From Bacteroides caecigallinarum (GTDB lineage Bacteria > Bacteroidota > Bacteroidia > Bacteroidales > Bacteroidaceae), in contig NZ_JACJLE010000007.1 of NCBI RefSeq assembly GCF_016901995.1, positions 29,319 through 93,318 on the forward strand: a stretch of 64,000 bases of DNA. The letters are read 5' to 3'. Under the pieces are notes generated by a model. The model was not told where the DNA came from, searched no databases, and saw only the letters and a list, made by a program, of their open reading frames with translations. This document shows, piece by piece, positions 1 through 8,843 of the stretch. Within the stretch, counting starts at the first letter, position 1, and every line of letters begins with the position of its first letter. The translations under genes and the position numbers were made by a program.

Positions 1-2
1 CT

Positions 3-923
3 ATTGACGATGAAAAAAAGATTTCCGGAATAAATGCAATGAGGACTATAAAGACTTCAGTCGTAGCACTTAACAAGGACAAGACAGAATGCGTGCAGGC
101 TGTTATCGTAAATCCGTACTGGATAGCAATCCGCGAGATGAGCGTACTGCTCATTGCTACAGCTTTGCTTATCTGTTTTGTAGCCGGATGCATAATCTAT
201 CAGATAAAAATCATCATAAAACAGAACAAGATAGCCATGCTGAGACAGGACTTCACATATGCCATGATTCACGACATGAAAACGCCGATAAACACTATCA
301 CGATGGCCGGTCATGTGCTTGAAAGTGGTATAATGGACAGTAATCCGGCACTGAAAAAGCAATATTTCTCCATACTGAAAGAAGAGAGTATGCATCTTCT
401 GAATCTTGCAGAAAAGATACTTACAATAGCCAAGATAGAGCAGTCAAGACTCAAACTCAATAACGAGGAAATAGATTTGAACTCAATGTTTGATGAACTG
501 ATACAGAAATTCAGTCTGAAATCAGACAAGAATGTTTCTTTCATAAAAGAATTCAGCATCACATCACGCCTGATGGCAGACAAGGAGTATCTGAAAGAAG
601 CTATAAGCAATCTGATAGACAATTCCCTGAAATACTCTGACGAAAAAGTGACTGTGAAACTGACAGCAGAAGAAAATGGAAGTTCAATCCTAATAAAAGT
701 CCGGGACGACGGATGGGGTATTCCACTGAAAGAACAGAAACGAATATTTGAGAAGTTCCAACGTGGCGGACTGGAATATAGAAAAGACAATAAAGTATCA
801 GGTTTCGGACTTGGACTGAACTACGTATATAAAGTCATAACAGCTATGAACGGAAGCGTTTCGCTAAACAGCATAGAAGGAGAATACAGTGAATTCATAT
901 TGACCTTACCTATAAAAAACTGA
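3..923 (+). CDS. Sensor histidine kinase (5' end outside window)
   Basis: Membrane sensor kinase that would autophosphorylate and pass phosphate to the regulator encoded 6 bp downstream. The reading frame is open from the window edge, so the ATG at 39 is internal and the periplasmic sensor domain is largely missing. Counting from that ATG, a membrane segment covers about residues 32-56 (VLLIATALLICFVAGCII). A HisKA domain follows with the H box HDMKTP near residue 79. The HATPase domain has the N box (ISNLIDNSLKYS, about 188-199), the G1 box DDGWGIP, the F box IFEKFQ and the G2 box GFGLGLNYV. All catalytic boxes are intact, so the kinase should be active. The signal sensed cannot be told from the remaining part. 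Confidence 0.93.
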   Translation: MDDEKKISGINAMRTIKTSVVALNKDKTECVQAVIVNPYWIAIREMSVLLIATALLICFVAGCIIYQIKIIIKQNKIAMLRQDFTYAMIHDMKTPINTITMAGHVLESGIMDSNPALKKQYFSILKEESMHLLNLAEKILTIAKIEQSRLKLNNEEIDLNSMFDELIQKFSLKSDKNVSFIKEFSITSRLMADKEYLKEAISNLIDNSLKYSDEKVTVKLTAEENGSSILIKVRDDGWGIPLKEQKRIFEKFQRGGLEYRKDNKVSGFGLGLNYVYKVITAMNGSVSLNSIEGEYSEFILTLPIKN

Positions 924-929
924 TGAATC

Positions 930-1637
930 ATGACAAGAGTATTACTGGTGGAAGATGACAAAAATCTGAGTTTCATACTAAAAAGCAGTCTGGAACAGAT
1001 GATTGGAGGTTATGAGGTAGTATCCGTCGCCAACGGCAAAGACGGATTGGATATGCTTATAAATGAAAACTTCGATGTAATAGTTTCGGACGTGGAAATG
1101 CCTGTAATGGACGGAGTGACTATGGTACAGCATATCAGAAAGAATCATCCGTCATTAGCCATAATTTTTATTACCGGTCTTACTACGGCCCGCGATGTAA
1201 TAAACGGATATCAGGCCGGAGCCGATTTCTATATAAAGAAGCCTTTCCTTCCAGAGGAACTTGACGCACACATTCAGGCAGTATTAAGAATGAGGCATAA
1301 CACTCAGGCAGAAAGTCCTGCTGGCAATGATGAAGATACTATATTTACAATAGGCAAATACAGTTTCGACCCGACACAGAACCTGCTAATATTCGAAAAT
1401 GAACAACACAACCTGACAGCCAAGGAAAGCAAAATACTTGAAATGCTTTGCCGCGAAAAAGGGAAAGTTGTAAGCAGGGAAAACATCCTTAATGAAATCT
1501 GGGGTAATTCTGATTTCTATTCATCCAGAAGCCTTGATGTTTTCATAACGAAACTCAGAAAATATCTTTCTAAAGACACAGATGTATCACTGAATGTACT
1601 GAAGGGTGTGGGGATATGCCTTAAAGTTCAACAATAA
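930..1637 (+). CDS. OmpR-family response regulator
   Basis: DNA-binding response regulator of 235 residues, partner of the kinase that ends 6 bp upstream. The N-terminal receiver domain has the acidic pair EDD at about 8-10, the phosphoacceptor Asp in VIVSDVEMP (about residue 54), the conserved Thr in FITGL and the Lys in IKKPF (about 103-107). A linker of roughly 20 residues leads to a winged-helix trans_reg_C domain from about residue 140, with the typical LTAKESKILEML start and a C-terminal wing (VLKGVGICLKV). Regulated genes are not evident here; the neighbouring TCA operon runs convergently and need not be a target. Confidence 0.93.
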   Translation: MTRVLLVEDDKNLSFILKSSLEQMIGGYEVVSVANGKDGLDMLINENFDVIVSDVEMPVMDGVTMVQHIRKNHPSLAIIFITGLTTARDVINGYQAGADFYIKKPFLPEELDAHIQAVLRMRHNTQAESPAGNDEDTIFTIGKYSFDPTQNLLIFENEQHNLTAKESKILEMLCREKGKVVSRENILNEIWGNSDFYSSRSLDVFITKLRKYLSKDTDVSLNVLKGVGICLKVQQ

Positions 1638-1639
1638 CC

Positions 1640-1680
1640 AAACAGCCGACCAGTTCAGAACGAACCAGCCGGCTGTTTTC
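1640..1680. terminator. Bidirectional hairpin terminator
   Basis: A perfect 9-bp stem, AAACAGCCG (1640-1648) with CGGCTGTTT (1670-1678), lies between two converging genes, the response regulator and citrate synthase. The T-tract is short, so efficiency is uncertain. Confidence 0.6.
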
Positions 1681-1707
1681 ACCAATCAATTATTTCATTA
1701 TTAACTA

Positions 1708-3048
1708 TTATCTTTCTGATATAGGTTTGTAAGGTACCTCATTAAGTACATTCTTGTATGCAGGACGGATGATACGACGACCATCGAAATGCAATTCCTC
1801 GATGCGGTGAGCCGTCCAACCGACGATTCTCGCCATAGCAAACAGAGGAGTATAAATCTCATGAGGCAATCCCATCATCTCATATATAAATCCTGAATAG
1901 AAGTCAACATTAGAGCATACTTTCTTCTTGTCTCCCTTGACTTTCTTGAAACAAGCAATGGCACGCTTTTCTATCAACTCCAGGAAGGCAAATTCTTTTT
2001 CACAGCCCTTTTCAGCCACAAGTTCACTAGCCAACTCTTTCAGAAGAACTGCACGGGGATCGGAAATGGTATATACGGCATGGCCTATACCATAGATAAG
2101 ACCACTCTTGTCGTAAGCCTCTTTATTCAGCATACGGGTTAGGTAAGTATCTATCTCGTCAACATTAGTCCAGTCTGAAATGGCTTCTTTCAGGTGATGG
2201 AACATATTTACAACCTGAATGTTTGCGCCACCATGTAACGGGCCTTTGAGCGAACCTATTCCTGCCGCGATACTTGAATATGTATCTGTACGGGTTGAAC
2301 TTGTAACTCTGACAGTGAATGTAGAGTTGTTACCACCACCATGCTCAGCCTGGAGGACAAGCAGAAGGTCAAGCATACGTGCCTCAAGAGGAGTGTAATC
2401 TTTCTTAATCATGTAAAGAAAATTCTCTGCCAACGAGAGTTTCTCATCCGGATAGCGGATATGCAATGAGCGTCCGTGTGTACTGTGACGGTAGATGCTA
2501 TATGCGTATGCTATGACTGTTGGGAACTTTGAGATAAGTTCGATAGACTGACGCATAAGATTGTCGCGAGAGATGTCATCCGGATTAGGGTCGAATGTAT
2601 ACATTTCCAAAACGCTACGGGCCAGGATATTCATTATATTATGACCTTCTAGGTCGATGATATTCATCGTAGTCTTCTTGTCAAGCGGCATATTGTCGTT
2701 TATCAGTTCCTTGAAAGAAGCCAGCTGCTCCTTGTCAGGAAGCTCGCCCGACAAAAGCAGATATGCAACCTCTTCGAAACCGAAACGTTTCTCTTTCAAA
2801 AGAGCATGAACAATATCATCCAAATCATATCCTCTATAGAAAAGCTTACCGGGAATAGGTTTCAGACCTTCTTCCGTTTTCTCATATCCTACTACATTTC
2901 CTATTTTTGTAAGTCCTACAAGCACACCTGTTCCATCCTCATTACGAAGACCACGTTTTACATTATAACTTGTAAATAAGCTATTGTCAATTCTACATGC
3001 CTGCTTCGCACATTCGGAAAGTTTGTAAACTATATATTCTTTTTTCAT
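1708..3048 (-). CDS. gltA: Citrate synthase
   Basis: Condenses acetyl-CoA and oxaloacetate to citrate. It is the last gene of an aconitase - isocitrate dehydrogenase - citrate synthase operon, 21 bp after the isocitrate dehydrogenase stop codon. The ATG at 3048 (446 residues) is preferred over a TTG two codons upstream. The active-site signatures are visible: the first His in LHGGANIQ, the second His in GIGHAVYTISDPRA and the Asp in NVDFYSG near the C terminus. An N-terminal extension of about 60 residues precedes the catalytic fold (FYRGYDLDDI), so the protein is slightly longer than typical bacterial type II enzymes. In anaerobic Bacteroides this branch supplies 2-oxoglutarate for glutamate synthesis. 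Confidence 0.96.
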   Translation of the reverse strand: MKKEYIVYKLSECAKQACRIDNSLFTSYNVKRGLRNEDGTGVLVGLTKIGNVVGYEKTEEGLKPIPGKLFYRGYDLDDIVHALLKEKRFGFEEVAYLLLSGELPDKEQLASFKELINDNMPLDKKTTMNIIDLEGHNIMNILARSVLEMYTFDPNPDDISRDNLMRQSIELISKFPTVIAYAYSIYRHSTHGRSLHIRYPDEKLSLAENFLYMIKKDYTPLEARMLDLLLVLQAEHGGGNNSTFTVRVTSSTRTDTYSSIAAGIGSLKGPLHGGANIQVVNMFHHLKEAISDWTNVDEIDTYLTRMLNKEAYDKSGLIYGIGHAVYTISDPRAVLLKELASELVAEKGCEKEFAFLELIEKRAIACFKKVKGDKKKVCSNVDFYSGFIYEMMGLPHEIYTPLFAMARIVGWTAHRIEELHFDGRRIIRPAYKNVLNEVPYKPISER

Positions 3049-3069
3049 GTTCAATTCGTTATAGTTGAA

Positions 3070-4329
3070 TTAAAGACTTTGTATTATTCTTTCAGTAAAC
3101 TCTTCTGTACTCAAGACTTTACCGTCCGGCATAAATCTTGCCAAATCGATGGTAGCCTCAGAATTTTCAAAAACCTGTTCAAGGGCAGATGTAATCAGGT
3201 CGGCTGCTTCCTGCCATCCCAAATACTCAAGCATCATTACTGATGACAGAAGAAGAGAACATGGATTAACCATATTCTTACCTGCAATATCCGGAGCTGT
3301 GCCGTGGGTAGCCTCGAAAATGGCATGACCGCTATTGTAGTTTATGTTTGCTCCCGGAGCAATACCTATACCGCCTACCATGGCAGCCAGCTGATCGGAA
3401 ACATAGTCACCGTTAAGATTCAGAGTAGCGATAACAGAATAGTCTTCCGGTTTCAGCAATGTATTCTGAAGGAAAGCATCTGCAATACAGTCTTTTATTA
3501 TTACTTTTCCCTTGTTGATAGCCTCAGCCATGGCGGCTTTTGCAGATTCTTCGCCCAAATCTTTCTTCAACTGCTGATAATAGTTCATGGTGAATGTCTG
3601 TTCTGCAAACTCAGTTTCAGCCACTTCATATCCCCATTTCTTGAAACCGCCTTCGGTGAACTTCATGATGTTTCCCTTATGAACAAGTGTTACCGACGGA
3701 AGCTTATGATCCAAGGCATATTGTATTGCAGAGCGAACAAGACGTTTTGTACCTTCTACTGAAACAGGCTTTACTCCAAAAGAAGAAGTTTCAGGGAATC
3801 TCACCTTGGTAACTTTCATCTCATTGTAAAGGAAATCATAGAATTTCTTTGCTTCAGGAGTACCCTGTTCCCATTCTATTCCGGCATATATATCTTCTGT
3901 ATTCTCTCTGAAAATACACATGTCAACTTTCTGAGGCTCTTTCAAAGGAGATACTACACCCTTAAACCATCTTACAGGACGCAGACAAACATACAAGTCC
4001 AATGTCTGGCGCAATGCCACGTTGAGTGAACGTATTCCACCTCCTACAGGTGTTGTAAGCGGACCTTTGATTCCTATAAGATATTCTCTGAATACATCCA
4101 TAGTAGATTGTGGAAGCCACTCTCCCACCTGTTTATAAGCCTTTTCACCGGCCAGGACTTCCATCCATTCTATAGAGCGTTCATCTTTATAAGCTAACTT
4201 TACTGCTTCATTTACAATTTTCTGGCAAGCCGGAGTTATTTCAGCTCCTACACCATCTCCTTCAATAAAAGGTATAGTAACATTTGAAGGTACCACAAGT
4301 TTGCCTTCTTCCATACGAACTTTACTCAT
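3070..4329 (-). CDS. icd: Isocitrate dehydrogenase, monomer of the homodimeric bacterial type
   Basis: Oxidatively decarboxylates isocitrate to 2-oxoglutarate, 419 residues, 36 bp downstream of aconitase. Substrate-binding residues are present: [10 protein letters not shown] with the Ser equivalent to E. coli Ser113, [11 protein letters not shown], and the metal-binding [10 protein letters not shown]. The cofactor loop reads [15 protein letters not shown]. In the E. coli NADP enzyme the same loop carries Lys344-Tyr345, while NAD-using relatives carry Asp-Ile, as here. A later position equivalent to Tyr391 is Ile (ATIDLARFM). The usual label of NADP-dependent is therefore doubtful and NAD preference is inferred. 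Family assignment is firm; cofactor choice is an inference by eye alignment. Confidence 0.95.
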   Translation of the reverse strand: MSKVRMEEGKLVVPSNVTIPFIEGDGVGAEITPACQKIVNEAVKLAYKDERSIEWMEVLAGEKAYKQVGEWLPQSTMDVFREYLIGIKGPLTTPVGGGIRSLNVALRQTLDLYVCLRPVRWFKGVVSPLKEPQKVDMCIFRENTEDIYAGIEWEQGTPEAKKFYDFLYNEMKVTKVRFPETSSFGVKPVSVEGTKRLVRSAIQYALDHKLPSVTLVHKGNIMKFTEGGFKKWGYEVAETEFAEQTFTMNYYQQLKKDLGEESAKAAMAEAINKGKVIIKDCIADAFLQNTLLKPEDYSVIATLNLNGDYVSDQLAAMVGGIGIAPGANINYNSGHAIFEATHGTAPDIAGKNMVNPCSLLLSSVMMLEYLGWQEAADLITSALEQVFENSEATIDLARFMPDGKVLSTEEFTERIIQSL

Positions 4330-4365
4330 TGTCTAGTTTCTCCTATATTAGTTGTATATTGATTG

Positions 4366-6621
4366 TTATTTTCTAAATGTATTAAGCGCAGAACCGGCCT
4401 TGAACCATTCAATCTGCATTTCATTATATGTATGTACAGCCTCGAAAGAATCCTGAGTACCGTCTTCATGAGTTAATACCACTTTCAGATTACGTCCAGG
4501 CGCGAATGATTCAAGTCCAACGATTGAAATCCTGTCATGTTCCTGTACTTTGTCATAGTCATCCTTATCGGCAAAAGTCAGCGCAAGCATACCTTGTTTC
4601 TTCAGATTTGTTTCGTGGATACGTGCGAAACTCTTTGCAAGGATAACCTTTACGTTAAGGAATCGAGGTTCCATGGCAGCATGTTCACGGCTTGAACCTT
4701 CACCATAGTTTTCTTCTGCCACTACAATTGATGAAATGCCTTTAGCCTTATATCCGCCGGCTACAGCTGATACTTCACCATAACTGCCGTCCGCTGAGTT
4801 CCAAACCTTATTTGTCTCACCGTTGAATGCATTCACAGCTCCCATCAGCATATTCCTGGAGATATTTTCCAAATGTCCGCGGAATCGAAGCCATGGACCT
4901 GCCATTGAGATATGGTCTGTGGTACACTTGCCTTTGGTCTTGATAAGAAGAGGCATATCCAATAAATCCTTACCATCCCATGGAGCAAACGGCTGAAGCT
5001 TCTGCAGACGTTCTGATTTCGGATCAATGATAACCTCAATATTGCATCCGTCTGCTGAAGGAGCTACATAACCGTTATCATCAACTGTAAATCCTTTCAC
5101 AGGGAGCTTGTCACCAGTAGGGGCATCCAGTTTCACCTGCTCGCCTTTATCGTTTATCAGAGTATCTGTCATAGGATTAAAGCACAGGTCTCCAGCTATG
5201 GCAAATGCTGTAGCAATCTCCGGTGATGCCACAAAAGCATGTGTATTCGGATTGCCGTCCGCACGTTTCGCGAAATTTCTGTTGAACGAAGTCACAATGG
5301 AATTCGGTCTTGTAGGATTATCTGTCTCACGTTTCCACTGACCGATGCAAGGACCGCAGGCATTTGTCATTATCACAGCACCTGCTTTCTCAAAATCAGC
5401 AATCATACCGTCACGCTTTGATGTACAGTACACAAGTTCAGAACCAGGATTAACCAACAATGGTGATGCCATCTTCAAACCTTTGTCTTTCAACTGTCTT
5501 ACCAACGAAGCAGCCCTTCCCAAATCCTGATATGAAGAGTTGGTACATGAACCGATAAGCCCAACTTCCATACGTTGAGGATAACCGTTTGCAATGACCT
5601 TGTCCTTGAACTCAGATAACGGACATGCCGCATCCGGTGTAAACGGACCGTTAAGATACGGTTCCAATGCAGACAGATCTATCTCAATAACTTTGTCGTA
5701 ATACTTTTCAGGTGACGACAGAACCTCATTATCTGCTTTCAGGTCGTCAGCTACTTTTAGAGCCATGTCGGCTACTTCCTCACGTCCTGTAGCTCTAAGA
5801 TATTCAACTATTTCATAATCGAAAGGAAAGACAGATGTAGTTGCTCCTACCTCCGCTCCCATATTACAGATTGTAGCCTTTCCTGTAGCCGAAATTGAAG
5901 AAGTACCTTCCCCGAAGTACTCTATTATGGCATTTGTACCACCCTTGACAGTCAGTATTCCGGCCAATTTTAAGATAACATCCTTCGGTGCTGCCCATCC
6001 GTTCAGTTTTCCTTTGAGATGTACACCAATTATTCTTGGCATCTTCAGTTCCCATTCCATTCCTGTCATAACATCAACGGCATCGGCACCCCCGACACCG
6101 ATAGCAATCATTCCAAGACCGCCTGCATTCGGAGTATGCGAATCAGTACCTACCATCATTCCTCCAGGGAAAGCATAATTCTCGAGCACAACCTGATGTA
6201 TGATTCCTGCTCCCGGCTTCCAGAAACCGATTCCATATTTCGATGCTACACTCTTCAGAAAATCATATACTTCCTTGTTGGTTGTCTGTGCTACAGGCAA
6301 ATCAACAGAAGCGCCTTTATATGCCTGTATAAGATGATCGCAATGTACAGTTGCTGGTACAGCAGAAACATTCTTACCGGCATTCATAAACTGAAGCAAT
6401 GCCATTTGCGCGGTGGCATCCTGCATTGCAACTCTGTCAGGACGAAAATTCACATAGTCCACACCTCTCTCAAAACACTTGATGGAATTAGCATCGTAGA
6501 GATGACTATACAAAATCTTTTCTGCCAAAGTCAATGCCCTACCTAATTTTTTTCGTGTATCCTGTACTTTACCGTTATATGAAACATAAAATTGTTTCAT
6601 CATTTCCAAATCATACATCAT
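4366..6621 (-). CDS. acnA: Aconitate hydratase, mitochondrial type
   Basis: Interconverts citrate and isocitrate with a [4Fe-4S] cluster. It is the first gene of the TCA operon. The three cluster cysteines are seen in [10 protein letters not shown] and in ACGPCIGQW. The substrate signature AHCDHLIQ and the C-terminal swivel-domain motif [11 protein letters not shown] are intact. At 751 residues it matches the mitochondrial-type aconitases, and is shorter than the AcnA/AcnB enzymes of proteobacteria (about 865-890). A mitochondrial-like aconitase beside icd and gltA is known from Bacteroides fragilis. The promoter should lie in the 268 bp upstream, up to 6889, which otherwise hold no gene. Two adjacent ATGs leave the start ambiguous by one codon. 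Confidence 0.96.
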   Translation of the reverse strand: MMYDLEMMKQFYVSYNGKVQDTRKKLGRALTLAEKILYSHLYDANSIKCFERGVDYVNFRPDRVAMQDATAQMALLQFMNAGKNVSAVPATVHCDHLIQAYKGASVDLPVAQTTNKEVYDFLKSVASKYGIGFWKPGAGIIHQVVLENYAFPGGMMVGTDSHTPNAGGLGMIAIGVGGADAVDVMTGMEWELKMPRIIGVHLKGKLNGWAAPKDVILKLAGILTVKGGTNAIIEYFGEGTSSISATGKATICNMGAEVGATTSVFPFDYEIVEYLRATGREEVADMALKVADDLKADNEVLSSPEKYYDKVIEIDLSALEPYLNGPFTPDAACPLSEFKDKVIANGYPQRMEVGLIGSCTNSSYQDLGRAASLVRQLKDKGLKMASPLLVNPGSELVYCTSKRDGMIADFEKAGAVIMTNACGPCIGQWKRETDNPTRPNSIVTSFNRNFAKRADGNPNTHAFVASPEIATAFAIAGDLCFNPMTDTLINDKGEQVKLDAPTGDKLPVKGFTVDDNGYVAPSADGCNIEVIIDPKSERLQKLQPFAPWDGKDLLDMPLLIKTKGKCTTDHISMAGPWLRFRGHLENISRNMLMGAVNAFNGETNKVWNSADGSYGEVSAVAGGYKAKGISSIVVAEENYGEGSSREHAAMEPRFLNVKVILAKSFARIHETNLKKQGMLALTFADKDDYDKVQEHDRISIVGLESFAPGRNLKVVLTHEDGTQDSFEAVHTYNEMQIEWFKAGSALNTFRK

Positions 6622-6889
6622 AGTAACTAAATCCTATTTATTATGTAAATACCTTTTATAATTAAAGCTCAAAACTTTACACAGTCTGTCAGATAAATAA
6701 GCATTTCATTATACTATTATCATCAATAGTAGAATTTGACTATCAAAAATCCACTACAGCACTGCTTTTAATTAAAGTTGTGCAATATTCGGTATAAAAA
6801 TTGAAATATGCAAGCAATATGCAATATTTAATTGATAAAAGATATATTTTTACAGAATACCAGTACAAATAGTTACATGAATATACAAT

Positions 6890-7591
6890 TTAAAAACGAA
6901 CACCAATACCAACAAATACCGAATGCATCATACTGACTTTAGGTAATGAAAGCTTACTTCCTTCGACTGTAATATTCCTGCTACCGCCATAAATGTCAAA
7001 ATCAGAAAAAGTGTAACCTGCCGATAACACTAATCTTTCATCTATTTCCAATGATATGGTTGTACGGACATTGTAATATACCTTTCTTGCACCACTGTTT
7101 GTCACCTCTTCTCTTTTTATTGCAGACCATTCTCCCTGCTGGTTTGGAAAGTAATCAATGGTGAATCTTCTGTCGGAAGGAAGAGGTATTGTCAGTCCGG
7201 GCGAAACAGAAAGATATAGGGCATAGTCTTTGTCTTTACCTATCCATAGTTTTGGGGAATTCAAACGCAAAGCAGGACGGAAAGCAAAAAAGTAACTTAC
7301 CGAATTGTCATTGGTTTCACTCCACCTAAATTGTTTATTTACAGCAACTCCACCTAAAGATTTCGACGGATACGGGGAAGTAAACACCAAGCCCGCCGTC
7401 AGACCTACATAGTCTATAGGCAGAAAAGTAACCGAAGGTTCAACCTCCCATGAACTTTGACTGGTCAAAGCTCCGTTTAGCTCCACTAGCCAAAGTCGCT
7501 TCTCTTTTATATCTTGAGAATGAAGTGAAACAAAACCGCACAAAAGAAAAATAACAGTAAATCTTAGAACTGATGCTTTAATAAACCTCAT
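6890..7591 (-). CDS. Outer-membrane beta-barrel protein of unknown role
   Basis: A 233-residue protein not assigned to a named family. A TTG seven codons upstream was rejected in favour of the ATG at 7591, which gives a clean signal peptide: basic start MRFIKASVLRF, a hydrophobic core, then cleavage near SLHSQ. The mature part alternates aromatic and polar residues and ends in VFVGIGVRF, the terminal-Phe ending typical of outer-membrane barrels. Strands with Tyr/Trp girdle residues recur (KVYYNVRTTISLEID, LVLSAGYTFSDFDIYGG). It stands alone between the TCA operon and the GLPGLI gene on the opposite strand. A porin-like or structural role is possible; no substrate can be inferred. Confidence 0.75.
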   Translation of the reverse strand: MRFIKASVLRFTVIFLLCGFVSLHSQDIKEKRLWLVELNGALTSQSSWEVEPSVTFLPIDYVGLTAGLVFTSPYPSKSLGGVAVNKQFRWSETNDNSVSYFFAFRPALRLNSPKLWIGKDKDYALYLSVSPGLTIPLPSDRRFTIDYFPNQQGEWSAIKREEVTNSGARKVYYNVRTTISLEIDERLVLSAGYTFSDFDIYGGSRNITVEGSKLSLPKVSMMHSVFVGIGVRF

Positions 7592-7968
7592 AAACAAATT
7601 TATTTTATTCAATTAATATTCTTCTGAAATTAATATCCGAGCAAGCTTACAGAATACTCAAAAAAAATACTGGCACGTTTTTTAAAAGCTTCTGAAAAGG
7701 CTTTTTTCATACTTATTTTCGAATGCAAAAATATAGTATTACAATACATTACAACAAACAGAGCGATGTACATTGTAAAACGACGGCACACTGATTTTCA
7801 GAGCGTTAGATAAAAACATGATGTACTTTTTATGTAAGGCAACAAAGGGACCCTCCTCATTATACTATAATTTGTGTCTTCAACAAAAAATTTTCTTTTC
7901 TATTCAATATAAATTACAAAGAAAAATATTACTTTTGACACATATTCACTAACATCTAATATATATAT
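7592..7968. other. Divergent intergenic region
   Basis: About 375 bp separate the divergent barrel and GLPGLI genes. It is AT-rich, with a short imperfect hairpin near 7680-7710 (AAAGCTTCTGAAAAGGCTTTT) and a promoter -7 box at 7930. No small gene or RNA family was recognised. Confidence 0.5.
7930..7937 (+). promoter_or_regulatory. Promoter -7 box for the GLPGLI gene
   Basis: TACTTTTG fits the Bacteroides -7 consensus TAnnTTTG and lies 31 bp before the ATG of the GLPGLI gene. A clear -33 TTTG at the usual distance was not found. Confidence 0.45.
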
Positions 7969-8784
7969 ATGAGAAAATACTTACTTTTTGCTTTGCTTTC
8001 CATCTTTTACACTATCAGCTTGCATGCACAGTCTTCAAACAATTCTATCCGATGCATATATTTGGAAAACTATATCAAAGATTCTGCTAAGCCCAAGGAT
8101 ATCCGTCAGGATGAATTTGCACTTGATATTTACCCGGATGGGAAATCAGCTTTTTACAGTGTTTACGAAAGAGCTATCCGCACATCGCGCGACAGCATGT
8201 TACGTATAGGTATGACTGCTACTGAAATAATAAACCAACAGGCAGATATGCCACGAACACATCAATATTTTGAATATTATAAAAACAGTCCTGCCAAAGG
8301 TACTTACAAGTGCTATGACAAAGTAGTGAAAATGTATTGTTATGAAGAAAAACTCCCTTCACTGCAATGGAACATTGTTCCGGAAACCAAAGAACTGTTG
8401 GGACACACTTGCCAAAAAGCTACCGTAACTATTGACGGTCGTACTTGGGAAGTATGGTTCACACCTCAAATACCTGTTGCCGAAGGTCCATGGCTTCTAG
8501 GCGGATTGCCGGGGCTGATACTTGAAGCTGTAGATACAGAAGGAATTTTCCACTTCAAGGCAATTGAACTGAAAAACTTTTCAGAAACCATAAAAGAACC
8601 TGATACAAAACAAATCATACGTTGCACCCGCAAAGAATTCCTTACTCTCCGCCAGAATTATGAGAAAGATCCCAACAGCGGACTGAAAGCCATAACAGGC
8701 AGAAATCTGCAAATCATGGGTGCAGACGGCAAACCGCTGAAAAGCAGAAAGAAACAAATCAACTTCTTTGAGAAACAGCCTTAA
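7969..8784 (+). CDS. GLPGLI family secreted protein
   Basis: A 271-residue exported protein with a signal peptide (MRKYLLFALLSIFYTISLHA, cleavage before QSS). The family-defining motif is at about residues 178-185, in WLLGGLPGLILEA, preceded by the conserved WNIVPETKELLGHTCQKA stretch. GLPGLI proteins are Bacteroidetes-specific and usually sit beside a carboxypeptidase-regulatory-domain TonB receptor, exactly as here (59 bp upstream of one). Their biochemical role is unknown; a periplasmic or outer-membrane accessory to that receptor is inferred from context. Because the partner receptor gene is interrupted by a stop codon, the present function of this pair is in question. Confidence 0.88.
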   Translation: MRKYLLFALLSIFYTISLHAQSSNNSIRCIYLENYIKDSAKPKDIRQDEFALDIYPDGKSAFYSVYERAIRTSRDSMLRIGMTATEIINQQADMPRTHQYFEYYKNSPAKGTYKCYDKVVKMYCYEEKLPSLQWNIVPETKELLGHTCQKATVTIDGRTWEVWFTPQIPVAEGPWLLGGLPGLILEAVDTEGIFHFKAIELKNFSETIKEPDTKQIIRCTRKEFLTLRQNYEKDPNSGLKAITGRNLQIMGADGKPLKSRKKQINFFEKQP

Positions 8785-8843
8785 TAAGTCTTGAATTTCT
8801 TTTTGGCTCAAAATTGTATAACCATGTAAGCAGGTAGATTTGT

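Noticed and set aside
39..923. Complete sensor kinase starting at the ATG at 39
   Set aside because: The frame is open to position 3 and the protein would lack its sensor domain and first membrane segment.
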